DNA of 64,000 nt from Bdellovibrionales bacterium GWA1_52_35 (GTDB lineage Bacteria > Bdellovibrionota > UBA1018). The DNA is taken from contig MEPO01000004.1 in the NCBI GenBank assembly GCA_001769805.1, positions 1-64,000 on the forward strand, read 5' to 3'. The position numbers and the translations under genes were made by a program. Under the pieces are notes generated by a model, which searched no databases, was not told the origin of the DNA, and saw only the letters and a list, made by a program, of their open reading frames with translations. Every line of letters begins with the position of its first letter. Position 1 is the first letter of the stretch. Positions 1-12,021 of the stretch are shown here, piece after piece.

Positions 1-89
1 CCCCATAGGCCTTCATCTTTCCGTGATGTGAGGATTTTTCGCCTTTCGGCTCTGCACTCGTAAGGTGAGTGGTCCCTTCTGCAACGTAA
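1..89 (-). other. Spacer downstream of tRNA-Val; possible start of next gene
   Basis: No complete gene is visible. On the minus strand an ATG at 16-14 opens a frame (M-K-A-Y-G) that leaves the window, preceded by a weak GGAA. Small hairpins are possible (CACTC/GAGTG and GCC-GAAA-GGC). The partial frame is too short to identify. Confidence 0.25.
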
Positions 90-164
90 TGGTGGGCGCT
101 GCAGGGATTGAACCTGCGACCTTGGCCGTGTAAAGACCCTGCTCTACCGCTGAGCTAAGCGCCC
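90..164 (-). tRNA. tRNA-Val (UAC)
   Basis: The minus strand folds as a complete cloverleaf. It has acceptor GGGCGCT/AGCGCCC, D-stem GCTC/GAGC, anticodon loop TTTACAC with anticodon TAC, T-arm GCAGG-TTCAATC-CCTGC, discriminator A and an encoded CCA. It lies directly after the rpoC terminator, so it needs its own promoter or read-through. Confidence 0.95.
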
Positions 165-194
165 AAAAAAAAGCCGCCGGAGTAATCCGGCGGC
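165..194 (-). terminator. Rho-independent terminator after rpoC
   Basis: Reading the minus strand, a perfect 9-bp stem (GCCGCCGGA / TCCGGCGGC) with a TTAC loop is followed by eight T residues. It sits 14 bp after the rpoC stop and ends the secE-to-rpoC transcription unit. Confidence 0.95.
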
Positions 195-208
195 CCCTTT
201 AATTCAAA

Positions 209-3200
209 TCAAGTAGCGACCGCAGCGGTTTCGGAAATCTCTTCCACCCCTGCTTCTGCTTCCTCTGTGACATACGTCTGCAAGCTCTTGTACTGAGTCA
301 GACCCGTGCCTGCAGGAATCAGACGTCCCATGATGACGTTTTCTTTCAGACCACGGAGATAATCCACGCGGCCAGCGATACTGGCTTCGGTGAGAACCTT
401 TGTGGTTTCCTGGAAGGATGCCGCAGAAATGAAGCTTTCCGTACTGAGAGAGGCCTTCGTGATACCGAGTAACATCGGTTCAGCAGTGGCGGGAGCTCCA
501 CCGGCCTGCATGATCTTCTGATTCTCGAATTCGAAAATGGCTTTCTCAACCTGCTCGCCCGGCAAGAATGCGGTATCACCCACATCTTTGATCTTAACCT
601 TGCGAAGCATGTTACGAACGATCACTTCAATGTGCTTGTCGTTGATTTTGACGCCTTGGAGTCGATAAACTTCCTGCACTTCATCAACGAGATACTTGGC
701 GAGAGCTTTTTCTCCAAGTACGCGCAGAATATCGTGCGGATTGATCGGACCATCCATGAGCGGCTCACCGGCTTTAACGTAATCGCCTTCATTCACGGCC
801 AAGTGGCGCCCTTTGCCAATGAGGTATTCTTTTGCCTCGCCGGTTTCGGGGGTAACGATCAGCTTGCGTTTGCCTTTGGTATCTTTACCAAAGCTGACCA
901 TTCCGTCGATTTCGGTGATAACCGCAGCATCCTTGGGCTTGCGAGCTTCAAAAAGTTCGGCAACACGAGGAAGACCGCCGGTAATATCCTTGGTCTTGGT
1001 GGTTTCACGATGGATCTTCGCGATCACGTCACCGGCGGCGATTTGATCGCCATCAGCAACAACCAGGTTGGCTCCAACCGGCAGCATGTAACGAGCTTCG
1101 CGCTGCATCGGGCCGATACGGAGAGTGTTCCCCTTCTCGTCTTTGATGAGCAACTTGGGCCGTTTGTCAGTCGCCTTTGTTTCAACGATAACCTTATGAG
1201 AGAGACCAGTCACACTGTCGAACTGCTCCTGCATCGTGACGCCTTCTTCGATGTCTTCAAAATGAATAACACCGGAACTTTCGGTCACAATCGGAGTAGA
1301 ATATGGATCCCACTCAGCAATGAGCTTGCCCTTTTCAACAGGGTCGCCTTCCTTCACAAGCAATTTCGCGCCGTAAACTACCGGATACTTCTCACGCTCT
1401 CGGTTGTTCATATCGACGACCACGATTTCACCGTTACGATTCATGACAGTGAGATGGCCTTCTTTATTCACGACCGTGTTCACGTTGATGAACTTGACGG
1501 AACCCTTCGTTTTCACTTCGAGGCTCGACTGTTCAGCACGACGGGAGGCGGTACCACCGATATGGAAGGTACGCATGGTAAGCTGCGTGCCCGGTTCACC
1601 GATCGACTGAGCAGCAATGACGCCGACAGCTTCACCGTTGTTGACGAGACGACCGCGGGCCAAGTCACGACCGTAGCAGAGAGTGCACGTGCCTTTCTTT
1701 GCCTGGCAGGTCAGAACTGAGCGAATCCGAACGCGGTCAATACCGGCATCGTCGATCTGCTTGACGCAATCTTCGGTAATTTCCGCATTTGCGGCTACGA
1801 GCACGTCGTTAGTGACGGGATCAATCACATCATCGAGGGCCACACGTCCCAAGATGCGATCGCCCATACGTTCAATGATTTCGCCGCCTTCAATCAGGGC
1901 TCCGACAAACATTCCATCGAGCGTTGCACAATCAGGTTCCGTAACGATCACATCCTGTGACACGTCCACAAGACGGCGGGTGAGATACCCGGAGTTTGCG
2001 GTCTTGAGCGCGGTATCGGCCAAGCCCTTACGAGCGCCGTGAGTCGAAACGAAGTACTGCAGGACCGACAGACCTTCACGGAAGTTCGCCACAATTGGCG
2101 TTTCGATGATTTCGCCGGACGGCTTTGCCATAAGACCACGCATACCCGCCAGCTGACGAATCTGAGCATTACTGCCTCGGGCACCGGAATCAGCCATCAT
2201 AAAGACGGAATTGAAAGCCGGACCAGTGATCTCCTGCTCTTTACCCTTCCAGCCAACAGGGGCCTTAAAGGTTTGAACTGAGAGCTGCTTCATCATGGCG
2301 CTGGCAATCTGTTCGGACGTTTGCGCCCAGATGTCGATGACCTTGTTGTAACGTTCGCCGTCGGTGATCAAACCCTCGATGTACTGGTTCTCAATTTCCT
2401 GGACCTGGTGATAGGCCTTTTCAAGAAATTCTTTCTTCTCGAGCGGCATACGCATGTCGTGGATGGAGATCGAAATACCGGCGCGCATGGCTTGTTTGAA
2501 ACCGGTCTGCATCAGGTGATCGGCAAGAAGAACTGTCTTCTTGTTACCAGTCAAGCGATAGCAAACGTCAATCAATTCAGCTAAATCCTTTTTGCCTAAA
2601 ACTTTGTTGTAGACACTGAAGGGAATCTCTTCCGGAACGATTTCGGAAAGAAGAGCGCGACCAACAGTTGTGTCCCAAACCTTGCCATTGATGCGGCATT
2701 TAACTTTGGTTTGAAGACCCACAATACCTGCATCGAACGCATAGTGCGCTTCGATTGGGCTACTGAAGATCTTGCCTTCACCTTTACCAAACGGACGCTC
2801 GCGGGTCATGTAATACAGACCCAGAACGATGTCCTGACTGGGCACGATGATTGGCTTGCCGTGCGCAGGCGAAAGAATGTTGTTCGTAGACATCATGAGC
2901 ACGCGGGCTTCGATCTGAGCTTCGATAGAAAGCGGAACGTGCACGGCCATCTGGTCACCGTCAAAGTCGGCGTTGAAGGCCGAACAAACGAGCGGGTGCA
3001 ACTGGATAGCTTTTCCTTCGATCAGCACTGGCTCGAAAGCCTGAATACCGAGACGATGGAGCGTGGGAGCGCGATTAAGCATCACAGGATGTTCTTTAAC
3101 CACTTCCTCGAGAATGTCCCAAACTTCCTGACGCTGTTTCTCAACCATCTTCTTTGCAGATTTGATGGTGGTGACGTAGCCGTACTCGGAAAGTTTATTA

Positions 3201-4345
3201 TAAATGAACGGTTTGAAGAGCTCGAGTGCCATCACTTTGGGGAGACCACACTGATGCAGCTTCAATTCAGGACCGACCACGATAACAGAACGACCCGAGT
3301 AATCGACGCGTTTACCCAAAAGGTTCTGACGGAACCGACCCTGCTTGCCCTTGAGCATGTCAGACAGAGAGCGAAGCGGACGCTTGTTCGGGCCCGTGAA
3401 GGTCTTGCCGCGGCGACCGTTGTCGAAGAGCGCATCCACAGCTTCCTGGAGCATGCGTTTTTCATTACGAATGATAATTTCGGGAGCATTGAGCTCCATC
3501 AAACGTTTCAAGCGGTTGTTGCGGTTGATCACCCGGCGATAGAGGTCGTTGAGATCAGATGTGGCGAACCGGCCACCATCGAGCGGAACCAAGGGGCGAA
3601 GCTCGGGTGGAATGACCGGTATTACTTCCAGCATCATCCATTCAGGCTTATTGGTGCCACTCACCTTGAAAGCTTCGACAACTTTCAGACGCTTGGAAAG
3701 TTTTGTCCTCTGCGCTTCAGAGTTGGTCTGCTTCAATTCACGCCGGAGTTGGCGTGAAAGAATCTCGATATCCACTTTCTTCAGCAGTTCACGCACAGCC
3801 TCGCCGCCCATTGCTGCTGAGAACGTCGAACCATCTTTTACGAGCTGAGAATACTTGTCTTCCGAAAGCACAGAACTTTCTTCCAGACCACTATTCCCCG
3901 GATCTACCAAGACATAAGCTTCGCAGTAGAGAACCTTTTCGAGATCCTTCAAGGTGATGTCGAGCAAAGCTCCAATTCGGGACGGAAGAGAACGAAGAAA
4001 CCAGATGTGGGCTACGGGTGTGGCAAGCTCAATATGGCCAAGGCGTTCACGACGAACCTTGGACTGAATGACTTCAACGCCGCATTTTTCGCAAACCACG
4101 CCACGGTGCTTCATGCGCTTGTACTTGCCGCAATTACACTCGTAATCCTTGACGGGACCGAAGATTTTCGCGCAAAAAAGGCCGTCACGTTCCGGCTTAA
4201 AAGTGCGATAATTAATGGTTTCAGGCTTTTTGACTTCGCCGAAGGACCATTCACGGATCTTTTCTGGCGAAGCCAGCGAAATCCGGATTCCTGTAAAGCT
4301 CAATGGATCCTTTGGTTTGTCGAAAAAGTTCAGAAGGTCTTTCAT
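209..4345 (-). CDS. rpoC: RNA polymerase beta' subunit
   Basis: The catalytic beta' subunit of bacterial RNA polymerase, 1378 residues, a normal length for proteobacteria. The N-terminal zinc ribbon is visible ([20 protein letters not shown], about residues 70-90). The active-site loop [12 protein letters not shown], whose three Asp bind catalytic magnesium, is near residue 460. The second zinc-binding cluster ([16 protein letters not shown]) is near residue 885. The trigger-loop region follows ([19 protein letters not shown]). The C-terminal part ends with [11 protein letters not shown]. The start codon lies 81 bp after the rpoB stop, and the gene ends at a strong terminator. It belongs to one transcription unit with rplKAJL and rpoB. 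Long antisense frames inside it are codon-bias shadows. Identity is certain. Confidence 0.99.
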   Translation of the reverse strand: MKDLLNFFDKPKDPLSFTGIRISLASPEKIREWSFGEVKKPETINYRTFKPERDGLFCAKIFGPVKDYECNCGKYKRMKHRGVVCEKCGVEVIQSKVRRERLGHIELATPVAHIWFLRSLPSRIGALLDITLKDLEKVLYCEAYVLVDPGNSGLEESSVLSEDKYSQLVKDGSTFSAAMGGEAVRELLKKVDIEILSRQLRRELKQTNSEAQRTKLSKRLKVVEAFKVSGTNKPEWMMLEVIPVIPPELRPLVPLDGGRFATSDLNDLYRRVINRNNRLKRLMELNAPEIIIRNEKRMLQEAVDALFDNGRRGKTFTGPNKRPLRSLSDMLKGKQGRFRQNLLGKRVDYSGRSVIVVGPELKLHQCGLPKVMALELFKPFIYNKLSEYGYVTTIKSAKKMVEKQRQEVWDILEEVVKEHPVMLNRAPTLHRLGIQAFEPVLIEGKAIQLHPLVCSAFNADFDGDQMAVHVPLSIEAQIEARVLMMSTNNILSPAHGKPIIVPSQDIVLGLYYMTRERPFGKGEGKIFSSPIEAHYAFDAGIVGLQTKVKCRINGKVWDTTVGRALLSEIVPEEIPFSVYNKVLGKKDLAELIDVCYRLTGNKKTVLLADHLMQTGFKQAMRAGISISIHDMRMPLEKKEFLEKAYHQVQEIENQYIEGLITDGERYNKVIDIWAQTSEQIASAMMKQLSVQTFKAPVGWKGKEQEITGPAFNSVFMMADSGARGSNAQIRQLAGMRGLMAKPSGEIIETPIVANFREGLSVLQYFVSTHGARKGLADTALKTANSGYLTRRLVDVSQDVIVTEPDCATLDGMFVGALIEGGEIIERMGDRILGRVALDDVIDPVTNDVLVAANAEITEDCVKQIDDAGIDRVRIRSVLTCQAKKGTCTLCYGRDLARGRLVNNGEAVGVIAAQSIGEPGTQLTMRTFHIGGTASRRAEQSSLEVKTKGSVKFINVNTVVNKEGHLTVMNRNGEIVVVDMNNREREKYPVVYGAKLLVKEGDPVEKGKLIAEWDPYSTPIVTESSGVIHFEDIEEGVTMQEQFDSVTGLSHKVIVETKATDKRPKLLIKDEKGNTLRIGPMQREARYMLPVGANLVVADGDQIAAGDVIAKIHRETTKTKDITGGLPRVAELFEARKPKDAAVITEIDGMVSFGKDTKGKRKLIVTPETGEAKEYLIGKGRHLAVNEGDYVKAGEPLMDGPINPHDILRVLGEKALAKYLVDEVQEVYRLQGVKINDKHIEVIVRNMLRKVKIKDVGDTAFLPGEQVEKAIFEFENQKIMQAGGAPATAEPMLLGITKASLSTESFISAASFQETTKVLTEASIAGRVDYLRGLKENVIMGRLIPAGTGLTQYKSLQTYVTEEAEAGVEEISETAAVAT

Positions 4346-4426
4346 CGTCAGCCCTCAATATCTGTGTTTAGAACAAAAAACGTAAATTGACGGGGTGAGA
4401 TGCAAGGCACCCCACCCCATATATTC

Positions 4427-7400
4427 TCAGAGCAGCTCGCCTTTGAGATCCTTTTCTTCCTCTTCAATAAGTTCGACATTAAGTGCCAGACTTTGAAGCT
4501 CCTTCACCAAGACGTTGAAGGATTCAGGTAGACCCGGTTCAAGGAGTTGCTCACCTTTGACAATCGCTTCGTACATACGGTTTCGACCCGTGACATCGTC
4601 AGACTTGACCGTCAGGAATTCCTGGAGTCCGAATGCAGCACCATACGCCTCCAGTGCCCAGACTTCCATCTCTCCCAAACGCTGTCCGCCGAATTGGGCT
4701 TTACCACCGAGCGGCTGCTGGGTGACCAAGCTGTACGGACCGATACTACGAGCGTGAATCTTCTCTTCAACGAGATGATGCAGCTTCAGCATGTACATGA
4801 TGCCAACCGTGACATCTTCGGCAAACGGTTCGCCAGAGACGCCATCATACAGAGTCGTTTGACCGCGGGACGGGAAATCAGCAAGGCTCAACATCGTATC
4901 GATGTCTTTCTCGTTGGCTCCGTCGAAAACCGGAGTTGCAACGTGAATACCCTTACGGAGATGATAGGTCATCCGCTTGATTTCGGCGTCATTGGCCTTC
5001 TCGACATATTTGTCAACTTCAGGGCTAGAATAGACGTCTTTGAGGACCTTACGGAGCTTATCAGTCTTGAAGGTTTCGACGTACTCGTCGATCTTCTCTC
5101 CAATACCGTATGCTGCCCAACCAAGAGTCACTTCAAGAAGCTGACCGATATTCATACGCGAAGGCACGCCCAGAGGATTCAGAACCATATCCACTGGCTT
5201 TCCATTCGCCATGAAAGGCATGTCTTCTGCCGGCAAAATCCGACTGATCACACCCTTGTTGCCATGGCGTCCGGCCATCTTGTCGCCGACCTGGAGCTTA
5301 CGCTTGATCGCGATCTGGACCTTGACCATCTTGATCACGCCCGGAGCGAGTTCATCGCCGCGCTTCAGCTTGTCAGTCTTTTCTTTAAAGACATAACGAA
5401 CGGCTTCGATCTTCTCTTTGGCCGTCTTCATTACTGTCGTGACTTCCTGCTCGAGCTCATCCTTCACGGGAATGAAGCCCAAGAGGTCGAAAGGTACTGC
5501 GGTCAGCGTGTCACGCTCAATCTTCTGTCCCTTTTTCAACAGCTCTTCAGAACCATCTTCAGAGAGAAGCTTGCCCGTAGTATTCGCGCCTTCAAGGATC
5601 TTGGCGATCTTGTTGACTGCAGACTGACGAATTGCATCGGTTTCGATCTTCTCGTCGCGACGGATCTTGGCGATCTGCTCTTCGAGAATCGATTTGGTAC
5701 GATCATCCGGCTCAGTGCCTTCACGGGCAAACACCTGAGCGTTGATCACGATACCCTGAACACCCGAAGGAACCCGGAGCGAAGTGTCGCGTACATCTCC
5801 GGCTTTTTCGCCGAAAATGGCACGGAGAAGCTTTTCTTCAGGAGAGAGCTGAGTCTCGCCCTTAGGAGTCACTTTTCCAACCAGAATGTCACCTGGTTTC
5901 ACTTCCGCGCCGATTCGAATAATACCGCTGGTATCGAGGTCTTTAAGGGCCTCTTCGCCAACGTTTGGAATATCGCGCGTGATATCTTCTTTTCCGAGCT
6001 TCGTGTCGCGGGCGACACATTCGAACTCTTCGATGTGAATCGAAGTAAATGTATCGTCTTTGATCAATCTCTCAGAAATGAGAATTGAGTCTTCGAAGTT
6101 GTAACCACTCCAAGGCATGAACGCGATGAGCACGTTCTGACCAAGAGCCAATTCACCTGCATCCGTAGCAGGACCGTCAGCAAGCACGTCGCCCGCTTTC
6201 ACACGATCACCGGAGATCACAACCGGACGCTGGGTCACGCAGGTATTCTGGTTGGAGCGCTGGTATTTCGTCAAATTGTAGATATCAACGTCAGAACCGA
6301 CTTCCTCAGCACGAGCATTGGTGCGGCGGACGACGATCTTCGTTCCATCAACCATGATTACTTCGCCGTCGTATTTCGAGCAGATGATCTGTCCCGAGTC
6401 ACGAGCAACAATGCGTTCAATACCAGTACCCACCAAAGGAGCCGCCGTACGAATCAACGGCACCGCTTGGCGTTGCATGTTCGAACCCATGAGAGCGCGA
6501 TTCGCATCATCATGTTCCAGGAACGGAATGAGCGAAGCGGCAATCGACACGAGCTGATTGGGTGAAACATCCATGAGCTCAATATCATCAGGGTTAACGA
6601 GCGCGAAATCACCTTTACGACGGGCTGAAACAAAATCAGCTCCAAGCTTATTAGTCTTCAAAGCCTCATGTGAGACTTGAGCAATAATCTTGTTTTCCTC
6701 TTCAGTAGCCGTGAAGAACTTGATGTCATCGCTGATCTTGCGACCTGTGACGACACGGTAAGGAGTTTCGATGAAACCGAACTCATTCACGCGCGCATAG
6801 GTTGAAAGACTGGCGATCAAACCAATGTTCGGACCTTCAGGCGTTTCAATAGGGCAAATACGACCGTAGTGCGTATTATGAACGTCGCGGACTTCAAAGC
6901 CTGCGCGCTCACGAGTCAAACCGCCTGGTCCAAGGGCCGAGAGACGACGCTTATGCGTGACTTCCGACAATGGGTTCGTCTGGTCCATAAACTGCGAGAG
7001 CTGGCTGGATCCGAAAAATTCCTTCACAACGGCAGAAACCGGCTTCTGATTGATCAGATCGTGAGGCATGAGCGTCTCAATTTCCTGAATACTCATACGC
7101 TCTTTGATCGCTCTTTCCATACGGACAAGACCGATACGATACTGGTTCTCAATCAACTCACCGACGGCGCGCACACGACGATTGCCGAGGTGGTCAATAT
7201 CATCGATGGTTCCGCGGCCGTTGTTCAACTCGCAAAGATAATAGAGAGTTGAAAGAATATCTGCCTTCGAAAGCGTGGTTGTTTCCGAGGGAATATTGTT
7301 TTCAGGGAACTTGTAGTTCAATTTCAGACGGCCGACTTTTGATAAATCATAGCGGTCTGGATTGAAAAACATGTTTTCGAAGAGCTGCTTGGCGGCTTCG

Positions 7401-8560
7401 ATTGTTGGAGGATCACCGGGCCGCATTCTTTTGTAGACTTCAATCAGCGCCTCTTCCGGGCTGGACACTTTGTCCATCAGGAGCGTATCGCGAACGAAGG
7501 CCCCATAGGTCAGATTGTCCGTGAAAATCACCTTCACTTCTTTGATGCCCCTGGTACGAAGGTCAGTGATTTTTGACTCGGTGAGATCCTGATTGCACTC
7601 AAGAAGAACCTCGCCAGTCTTCTGATCAACAATGTCCTCGGAGGCTACACGACCAATGACAAACTCTTTGGCGATTTCGAGACGCTTGATGCCGGCATCT
7701 TCAATTTTCTTGATGACCGCTTTTGTGAATTTGCGGTTTTTCTTGACAATGGTATCGCCCGATTTTGGATCAACAATATCTTCATCAGCACGTTGGCCTG
7801 CGAGGATTTCAAGATCGACGCTCTTATAGAATTTGTCGTCCTTGTCGAAGGAAATTTTCTCGATGCGATAGAAGAAATTCAGAATTTCCTCGTTGGACAT
7901 ACCAATCGCGCGGAGAACAATCGTGGCGGGAAGCTTGCGCTTGCGATCAATGCGGGCATAAAGAATATCTTTATGATCGAATTCAAAATCAAGCCAGGAA
8001 CCGCGATGTGGGATAACCCGGGCGGAATAAAGAATTTTGCCGCTGGAATGGCTCTTGCCTTGATCGTGATCAAAGATAACACCGGGTGACCGGTGCAACT
8101 GACTGACGATAACGCGTTCAGTGCCATTGATAATGAACGAGCCCGCCTCAGTCATGAGGGGGATTTCGCCCATATAAACTTCCTGCTCTTTAATGTCGCG
8201 GATATTGCGAGTACCGGCTTCCTCATCCACATCATACACCACGAGCCGAACTGTAATCTTCAACGGTGCCGCGAAAGTCATGCCGCGCTGACGGCATTCG
8301 CCAACATCGTACTTGGGTTTTTCAAGCGTATAGCTTTCGAACTCAAGCGAGGCCGTTCTATTAAAATCTTCAATCGGAAACACCGATTTAAAAACGGCCT
8401 GCAGGCCGATATCATCACGCTTTTGGGGCGGAGTTTCGGCCTGGAGAAATTTGTCATAAGACTTACGTTGGAGTTCAATCAGGTTCGGAATTTCGACCGG
8501 TGAAGTGATTTTACTGAAATCCTTCCGAATGCGGCGATTTTCCGAAAAAAGGGAAGCCAT
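4427..8560 (-). CDS. rpoB: RNA polymerase beta subunit
   Basis: The beta subunit of RNA polymerase, 1377 residues, full length. It starts [18 protein letters not shown]. The rifampicin-binding region reads [20 protein letters not shown], followed by [12 protein letters not shown], which matches the rifampicin-sensitive consensus with no common resistance substitution. The C-terminal clamp region has [16 protein letters not shown] and [24 protein letters not shown]. The start ATG is preceded on the minus strand by AAGGAG. A 200-bp spacer with hairpins separates it from rplL, as in many bacteria where the ratio of ribosomal protein to polymerase mRNA is set there. Identity is certain. Confidence 0.99.
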   Translation of the reverse strand: MASLFSENRRIRKDFSKITSPVEIPNLIELQRKSYDKFLQAETPPQKRDDIGLQAVFKSVFPIEDFNRTASLEFESYTLEKPKYDVGECRQRGMTFAAPLKITVRLVVYDVDEEAGTRNIRDIKEQEVYMGEIPLMTEAGSFIINGTERVIVSQLHRSPGVIFDHDQGKSHSSGKILYSARVIPHRGSWLDFEFDHKDILYARIDRKRKLPATIVLRAIGMSNEEILNFFYRIEKISFDKDDKFYKSVDLEILAGQRADEDIVDPKSGDTIVKKNRKFTKAVIKKIEDAGIKRLEIAKEFVIGRVASEDIVDQKTGEVLLECNQDLTESKITDLRTRGIKEVKVIFTDNLTYGAFVRDTLLMDKVSSPEEALIEVYKRMRPGDPPTIEAAKQLFENMFFNPDRYDLSKVGRLKLNYKFPENNIPSETTTLSKADILSTLYYLCELNNGRGTIDDIDHLGNRRVRAVGELIENQYRIGLVRMERAIKERMSIQEIETLMPHDLINQKPVSAVVKEFFGSSQLSQFMDQTNPLSEVTHKRRLSALGPGGLTRERAGFEVRDVHNTHYGRICPIETPEGPNIGLIASLSTYARVNEFGFIETPYRVVTGRKISDDIKFFTATEEENKIIAQVSHEALKTNKLGADFVSARRKGDFALVNPDDIELMDVSPNQLVSIAASLIPFLEHDDANRALMGSNMQRQAVPLIRTAAPLVGTGIERIVARDSGQIICSKYDGEVIMVDGTKIVVRRTNARAEEVGSDVDIYNLTKYQRSNQNTCVTQRPVVISGDRVKAGDVLADGPATDAGELALGQNVLIAFMPWSGYNFEDSILISERLIKDDTFTSIHIEEFECVARDTKLGKEDITRDIPNVGEEALKDLDTSGIIRIGAEVKPGDILVGKVTPKGETQLSPEEKLLRAIFGEKAGDVRDTSLRVPSGVQGIVINAQVFAREGTEPDDRTKSILEEQIAKIRRDEKIETDAIRQSAVNKIAKILEGANTTGKLLSEDGSEELLKKGQKIERDTLTAVPFDLLGFIPVKDELEQEVTTVMKTAKEKIEAVRYVFKEKTDKLKRGDELAPGVIKMVKVQIAIKRKLQVGDKMAGRHGNKGVISRILPAEDMPFMANGKPVDMVLNPLGVPSRMNIGQLLEVTLGWAAYGIGEKIDEYVETFKTDKLRKVLKDVYSSPEVDKYVEKANDAEIKRMTYHLRKGIHVATPVFDGANEKDIDTMLSLADFPSRGQTTLYDGVSGEPFAEDVTVGIMYMLKLHHLVEEKIHARSIGPYSLVTQQPLGGKAQFGGQRLGEMEVWALEAYGAAFGLQEFLTVKSDDVTGRNRMYEAIVKGEQLLEPGLPESFNVLVKELQSLALNVELIEEEEKDLKGELL

Positions 8561-8599
8561 GCTTACTCCTTGAGGGCTTGTTCTAGCGACAATATTTCT

Positions 8600-8712
8600 C
8601 GCGTTTCCAAATTAGAAACGCGCAGACAATAATTTCTGACTAAAAGCGTTATAATAAACCCGTGCCGACCCCACACTACCTAAATTTTCAGGTAATGCAA
8701 GGGCTCGGCACG
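8600..8712 (-). promoter_or_regulatory. Hairpin-rich rplL-rpoB spacer, likely attenuator or processing site
   Basis: Three inverted repeats are visible. CGTGCCGA (8661-8668) pairs with TCGGCACG (8705-8712). Inside it TACCT/AGGTA (8677-8694) forms a nested stem. Nearer rpoB, CGCGTTTC (8600-8607) pairs with GAAACGCG (8615-8622). None is followed by a T-run on the minus strand, so a simple terminator is unlikely. In E. coli the same position holds an attenuator and an RNase III site that lower rpoBC expression relative to rplJL. A matching role here is inferred. Confidence 0.6.
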
Positions 8713-8763
8713 AATTTTGTCTCGCAAAAAAAGAGGTATCGAACCAAGAGACAGATCTCGAAC

Positions 8764-9141
8764 TTACTTGATCTCGATCTTGGCGCCTTCGGCTTCGAGC
8801 TTCTTCTTGATATCATCGGCTTCTTGCTTGCTGACGCCTTCCTTCAAAGGTTTCGGGGCGCCTTCGACCAGGTCTTTGGCTTCTTTCAAACCGAGACCGG
8901 TGATTGCACGAACTTCTTTAATAACGTTGATCTTCTTGTCGCCTGCAGCTGCAAGCATAACAGTGAACTCGGTCTTGGCTTCAACGGCCGCTGCTGCTCC
9001 AGCCGGGGCTGCTGCTGCGGCCATGGGGGCTGCGGCAGAGACGCCAAATTTCTGTTCAAGATCCTTAACGAGCTGGGAGAGCTCGAGGACGGACATGTTT
9101 TCGATGAAGGAAATAACGTTTTCCTTAGTGATAGTTGACAT
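8764..9141 (-). CDS. rplL: 50S ribosomal protein L7/L12
   Basis: The acidic stalk protein of the large subunit, which binds translation factors, 125 residues. It has the N-terminal dimerisation domain ([21 protein letters not shown]), an Ala-rich hinge (about residues 36-52), and the C-terminal factor-binding domain ending in [21 protein letters not shown] and IEIK. The start ATG is preceded on the minus strand by GAGGTAAGTAAA. It follows rplJ, which encodes its anchor L10, and precedes the hairpin spacer before rpoB. Confidence 0.99.
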   Translation of the reverse strand: MSTITKENVISFIENMSVLELSQLVKDLEQKFGVSAAAPMAAAAAPAGAAAAVEAKTEFTVMLAAAGDKKINVIKEVRAITGLGLKEAKDLVEGAPKPLKEGVSKQEADDIKKKLEAEGAKIEIK

Positions 9142-9232
9142 TTTACTTACCTCTTTGTTTCGTTCAATTACCTAGCAGCATTCCTGACTACTAGAAAAAA
9201 TGGTTATGGCTTGCCCGCAGTCCAGCTGAGCA

Positions 9233-9772
9233 TCAGGCCTGTGGATTTGCCTTCTTCTTTTCAATAGCGGCCAGGACTGTAACCAAGCTACGTGGCACAG
9301 CCGCAAGCACACCAACGAAGTTCGTGACCGGAGCATTGAGGGTTCCCAATAGCATGGCCAATAGAACTTCCTTGCTCGGAAGTTTTGCAAGCTCTTCGAC
9401 GCCAGACACATCGATTCGCTTGTCTCCCATGAGACTGTCTTTAATAGTAAAAGCCTCATTGTCCTGAGCAAATTTATGAACAACCTTAGCAGCTGCTGCC
9501 GGATCACCGTAAGCGAACGCGACGAGTGTCGGTCCCACGGTATCATCCATCAGTGCTTTCGCATCGTTACCCAAAGAGCCGTCTTTTGCGGCCAGGCGAG
9601 CGACGTTGTTTTTAAGTACTTTAACTTCTGTCTGCAGCGACCGAAGCTGGCGCCTAAGCGCATCAGCCTGCGGAGCCGAAAGACCTTTATAGTCAGCAAA
9701 AAGCGCAACTGTGGCTTTCTGGAACTTTTCTTTCAATACCGAAGCAAGTTCGGCTTTTTCATTGCGATCCAT
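9233..9772 (-). CDS. rplJ: 50S ribosomal protein L10
   Basis: Base of the L7/L12 stalk, 179 residues. The N-terminal rRNA-binding part (MDRNEKAELASVLKEKFQKA, ADYKGLSAPQADALRRQLR) and the KNNVARLAAKD segment are typical. The C-terminal helix region binds L7/L12. Only 24 bp separate it from rplA, so the long L10-binding autoregulatory leader known from E. coli has no room here. Any autoregulation must act elsewhere in the transcript. Confidence 0.98.
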   Translation of the reverse strand: MDRNEKAELASVLKEKFQKATVALFADYKGLSAPQADALRRQLRSLQTEVKVLKNNVARLAAKDGSLGNDAKALMDDTVGPTLVAFAYGDPAAAAKVVHKFAQDNEAFTIKDSLMGDKRIDVSGVEELAKLPSKEVLLAMLLGTLNAPVTNFVGVLAAVPRSLVTVLAAIEKKKANPQA

Positions 9773-9796
9773 GATCGTTAACCTCTAGAGGAGTTG

Positions 9797-10531
9797 TTAG
9801 CCGTTGCCGGTGATTGCCATGGTGTCGGCCGGATCGACCGAGATACCAGGACTCATCGTGGAAGACAGCGTGATATTTTTAATGTAAGTGCCCTTGCTAG
9901 TCGGCGGCTTTGCTTTGATCAGAACGTTGGCAAGAGCAACGAAATTTTCTCTCAGCTTCTGGGCGCCGAAAGATTTTTTACCGATCGCTACGTGAACGAT
10001 ACCTGCCTTTTCAGTACGGTATTCGATTTTCCCGAGCTTCTGCTCTTTAACCGCTCTCGCTACTTCAAAAGTCACTGTGCCAAGCTTGGGATTGGGCATC
10101 AAACCGCGCGGGCCGAGAATTTTACCGATTTTGGAAACGGCAACCATCATATCCGGTGTCGCGATCATCTTGTCAAATTCCATCCAGCCGCCTTGAATCT
10201 TCTCAATAAGATCCTCGGCTCCGACGTGATCAGCTCCAGCTGTTTGGGCTTCCTTCGCTTTGTCACCCTTCGCGAGAACGGCGATTCGAACAGTTTTGCC
10301 AATGCCGTGAGGAAGAACCACTGCTCCGCGAACCATCTGGTCCGCGTGCTTGGGGTCCACACCCAGATTGAAAGCTACGTCCACAGTCTCGTCGAATTTC
10401 GCGAAAGCGAGTTCCTGCATCAAAACTAATGCTTCATCGACAGTGTAGCGTTTGCCCGCTTGGACTTTCTTAATCGAGTCCGAGTATTTTTTGCCGTGGT
10501 TACCCACGCGCGTTTTCTTTTCTTCAGCCAT
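9797..10531 (-). CDS. rplA: 50S ribosomal protein L1
   Basis: L1-stalk protein, 244 residues from the chosen start [16 protein letters not shown]. An upstream in-frame start would add 11 residues ([11 protein letters not shown]). The ATG at 10531 is preferred because GAGGT lies 5 bases before it on the minus strand, and because the protein then starts where family members do. The signature [14 protein letters not shown] is present. In E. coli L1 represses its own rplKA mRNA; this is known for the family, not shown here. Confidence 0.97.
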   Translation of the reverse strand: MAEEKKTRVGNHGKKYSDSIKKVQAGKRYTVDEALVLMQELAFAKFDETVDVAFNLGVDPKHADQMVRGAVVLPHGIGKTVRIAVLAKGDKAKEAQTAGADHVGAEDLIEKIQGGWMEFDKMIATPDMMVAVSKIGKILGPRGLMPNPKLGTVTFEVARAVKEQKLGKIEYRTEKAGIVHVAIGKKSFGAQKLRENFVALANVLIKAKPPTSKGTYIKNITLSSTMSPGISVDPADTMAITGNG

Positions 10532-10596
10532 TTTGTACCTCGGTGGTTCAAACGCCGACCTCAACTCCGGTCAGCTCCCACTGTTAATAAAAATCT

Positions 10597-11022
10597 TTAG
10601 TCTGCGATGGTGATGCCGGAGCTGCGCGCAGTTCCTTCAATAGTACGCATCGCTGCCTCAACTGAACCGGCATTGAGATCCGGCATCTTCAGTCTGGCGA
10701 TTTCCTCGACCTGCTTTTTCGTTACCTTGCCTGCTTTGGTCTTGTTCGGAGTGCCTGATCCTTTTTCGATTTTGGCAGCTTTGAACAGAAGAATCGAAGC
10801 CGGAGGTGTTTTAGTAATAAACGTGAAAGAGCGGTCGGAATAGACCGTGATGATCACCGGAATGATCATACCTTTCTGGTCCTGCGTCTTGGCATTGAAT
10901 GCCTTGCAGAACTCCATGATGTTTACACCACGTTGACCGAGTGCCGGACCGACGGGAGGTGCGGGGTTTGCCTGTCCCGCTGGGATTTGGAGCTTAATCT
11001 GACCAGTTACTTTTTTCGCCAT
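10597..11022 (-). CDS. rplK: 50S ribosomal protein L11
   Basis: GTPase-centre protein of the large subunit, 141 residues, normal length. It starts [20 protein letters not shown] followed by [19 protein letters not shown], the L11 N-terminal domain. The C-terminal RNA-binding domain ends in [12 protein letters not shown]. It lies between nusG and rplA in the conserved order. Confidence 0.99.
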   Translation of the reverse strand: MAKKVTGQIKLQIPAGQANPAPPVGPALGQRGVNIMEFCKAFNAKTQDQKGMIIPVIITVYSDRSFTFITKTPPASILLFKAAKIEKGSGTPNKTKAGKVTKKQVEEIARLKMPDLNAGSVEAAMRTIEGTARSSGITIAD

Positions 11023-11047
11023 AAGTGGACCCTCTTAACACAGGTCT

Positions 11048-11605
11048 TTAGATCTTTTCAACCTGAATAAAATCGAGTTCGACAGGCGTGGAGCGCCCGA
11101 AGATACTCACAAGAACTTTTACTTTGCCTTTATCGGGATTTACGTCTTCGACTATCCCGTTAAAATTCGAAAATGGGCCGTCAATAACACGGACATTTTC
11201 ACCTTCTTGGAACGAAATCCGGGGGCGCGGCTTCACTTGACCTTCGGCGATCCGATTGGTCATTTTTTGCACATCACTCTCCGGAACGGGAGTTGGCTTG
11301 ACTTTATCGCCAACAAACCCCGTAATTTTCGGGGTGTCTTTGACGATATGCCAAGTTTCATCGTTCAGAACCATCTTCACCAGAATGTAGCCCGGGAAAA
11401 AACGGCGCTTGGTCGTTTTCTTCTGACCCTTGACGAGTTCTACAACGTTTTCTTCGGGAACAATGATTTCCCCGAACAAATTTTCTTTTTTGGCCGATTT
11501 CACCCGCTCTTCAAGAGCGATCTTGGCCTTGTTTTCATAGCCCGAATATGTGTGAACCACATACCAGGCCATTTCACTCGTTTCGTGCGTTTTTTCGGTT
11601 TGCAT
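11048..11605 (-). CDS. nusG: Transcription termination/antitermination factor NusG
   Basis: Elongation factor linking RNA polymerase to Rho or the ribosome, 185 residues from MQTEKTHETSEMAWYVV. The NGN domain (WYVVHTYSGYENKAKIAL; FFPGYILVKM) is followed by a KOW domain (FQEGENVRVIDGPFSNFNG, GRSTPVELDF). An in-frame extension upstream overlaps secE. The start at 11605 is chosen because AGGAG stands 9 bases before it on the minus strand. The gene follows secE by 17 bp. Confidence 0.97.
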   Translation of the reverse strand: MQTEKTHETSEMAWYVVHTYSGYENKAKIALEERVKSAKKENLFGEIIVPEENVVELVKGQKKTTKRRFFPGYILVKMVLNDETWHIVKDTPKITGFVGDKVKPTPVPESDVQKMTNRIAEGQVKPRPRISFQEGENVRVIDGPFSNFNGIVEDVNPDKGKVKVLVSIFGRSTPVELDFIQVEKI

Positions 11606-11622
11606 CGAAGTCGACTCCTTAA

Positions 11623-11997
11623 CTAGACAACCCATTTGAGGAGAACGGTCCACAGGTAGTCTAAAAACCCGAGGACAACTCCGGAGATAACGACCATGAT
11701 AATTACGATCATCGTGGCCGAGGTGGTCTCTTTCTGGGTTGGCCAGGAAACACGAGACAACTCAACCATTACTTCATTCATGAACTGATTGGCTTTTTGA
11801 TGCCGAACCAGAATAAAGAAGGCGATGGCCCCCAGAAGTACAGACGAGACCCTAAGAATCAGATCAATATTTCTGACCCGAGTCTCCAAATCGTAAATAC
11901 CGACAAGCCGAGCAGCCAAAGCAGATACTATGTACCCCGCCAGGATAGCGGCGCCTAGATAGCTGGCTGTAACCCATTTTTGATATCGAGTGTCCAT
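11623..11997 (-). CDS. secE: Preprotein translocase subunit SecE
   Basis: Inner-membrane subunit of the Sec translocon, 124 residues from MDTRYQKWVTASYLG. It has three predicted membrane segments (about residues 12-35, 45-65 and 90-120), like the E. coli protein and unlike the single-span form of many bacteria. The conserved amphipathic segment FMNEVMVELSRVSWPTQKET lies before the last helix. The longer upstream frame reads through the tRNA-Trp gene and is not credible. Ribosome binding looks weak (AAGGC). Confidence 0.96.
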   Translation of the reverse strand: MDTRYQKWVTASYLGAAILAGYIVSALAARLVGIYDLETRVRNIDLILRVSSVLLGAIAFFILVRHQKANQFMNEVMVELSRVSWPTQKETTSATMIVIIMVVISGVVLGFLDYLWTVLLKWVV

Positions 11998-12021
11998 GTA
12001 ATGCCTTTTTATGCCTTTAAT

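Noticed and set aside
632-1720. 362-residue open frame antisense to rpoC (and a similar one at 2711-3757)
   Set aside because: Complete overlap with rpoC and no recognisable domain; long antisense frames are common in such genes.
4547-6088. 513-residue open frame antisense to rpoB
   Set aside because: It lies wholly inside rpoB, has no family features or ribosome-binding site, and is explained by codon bias of the sense gene.
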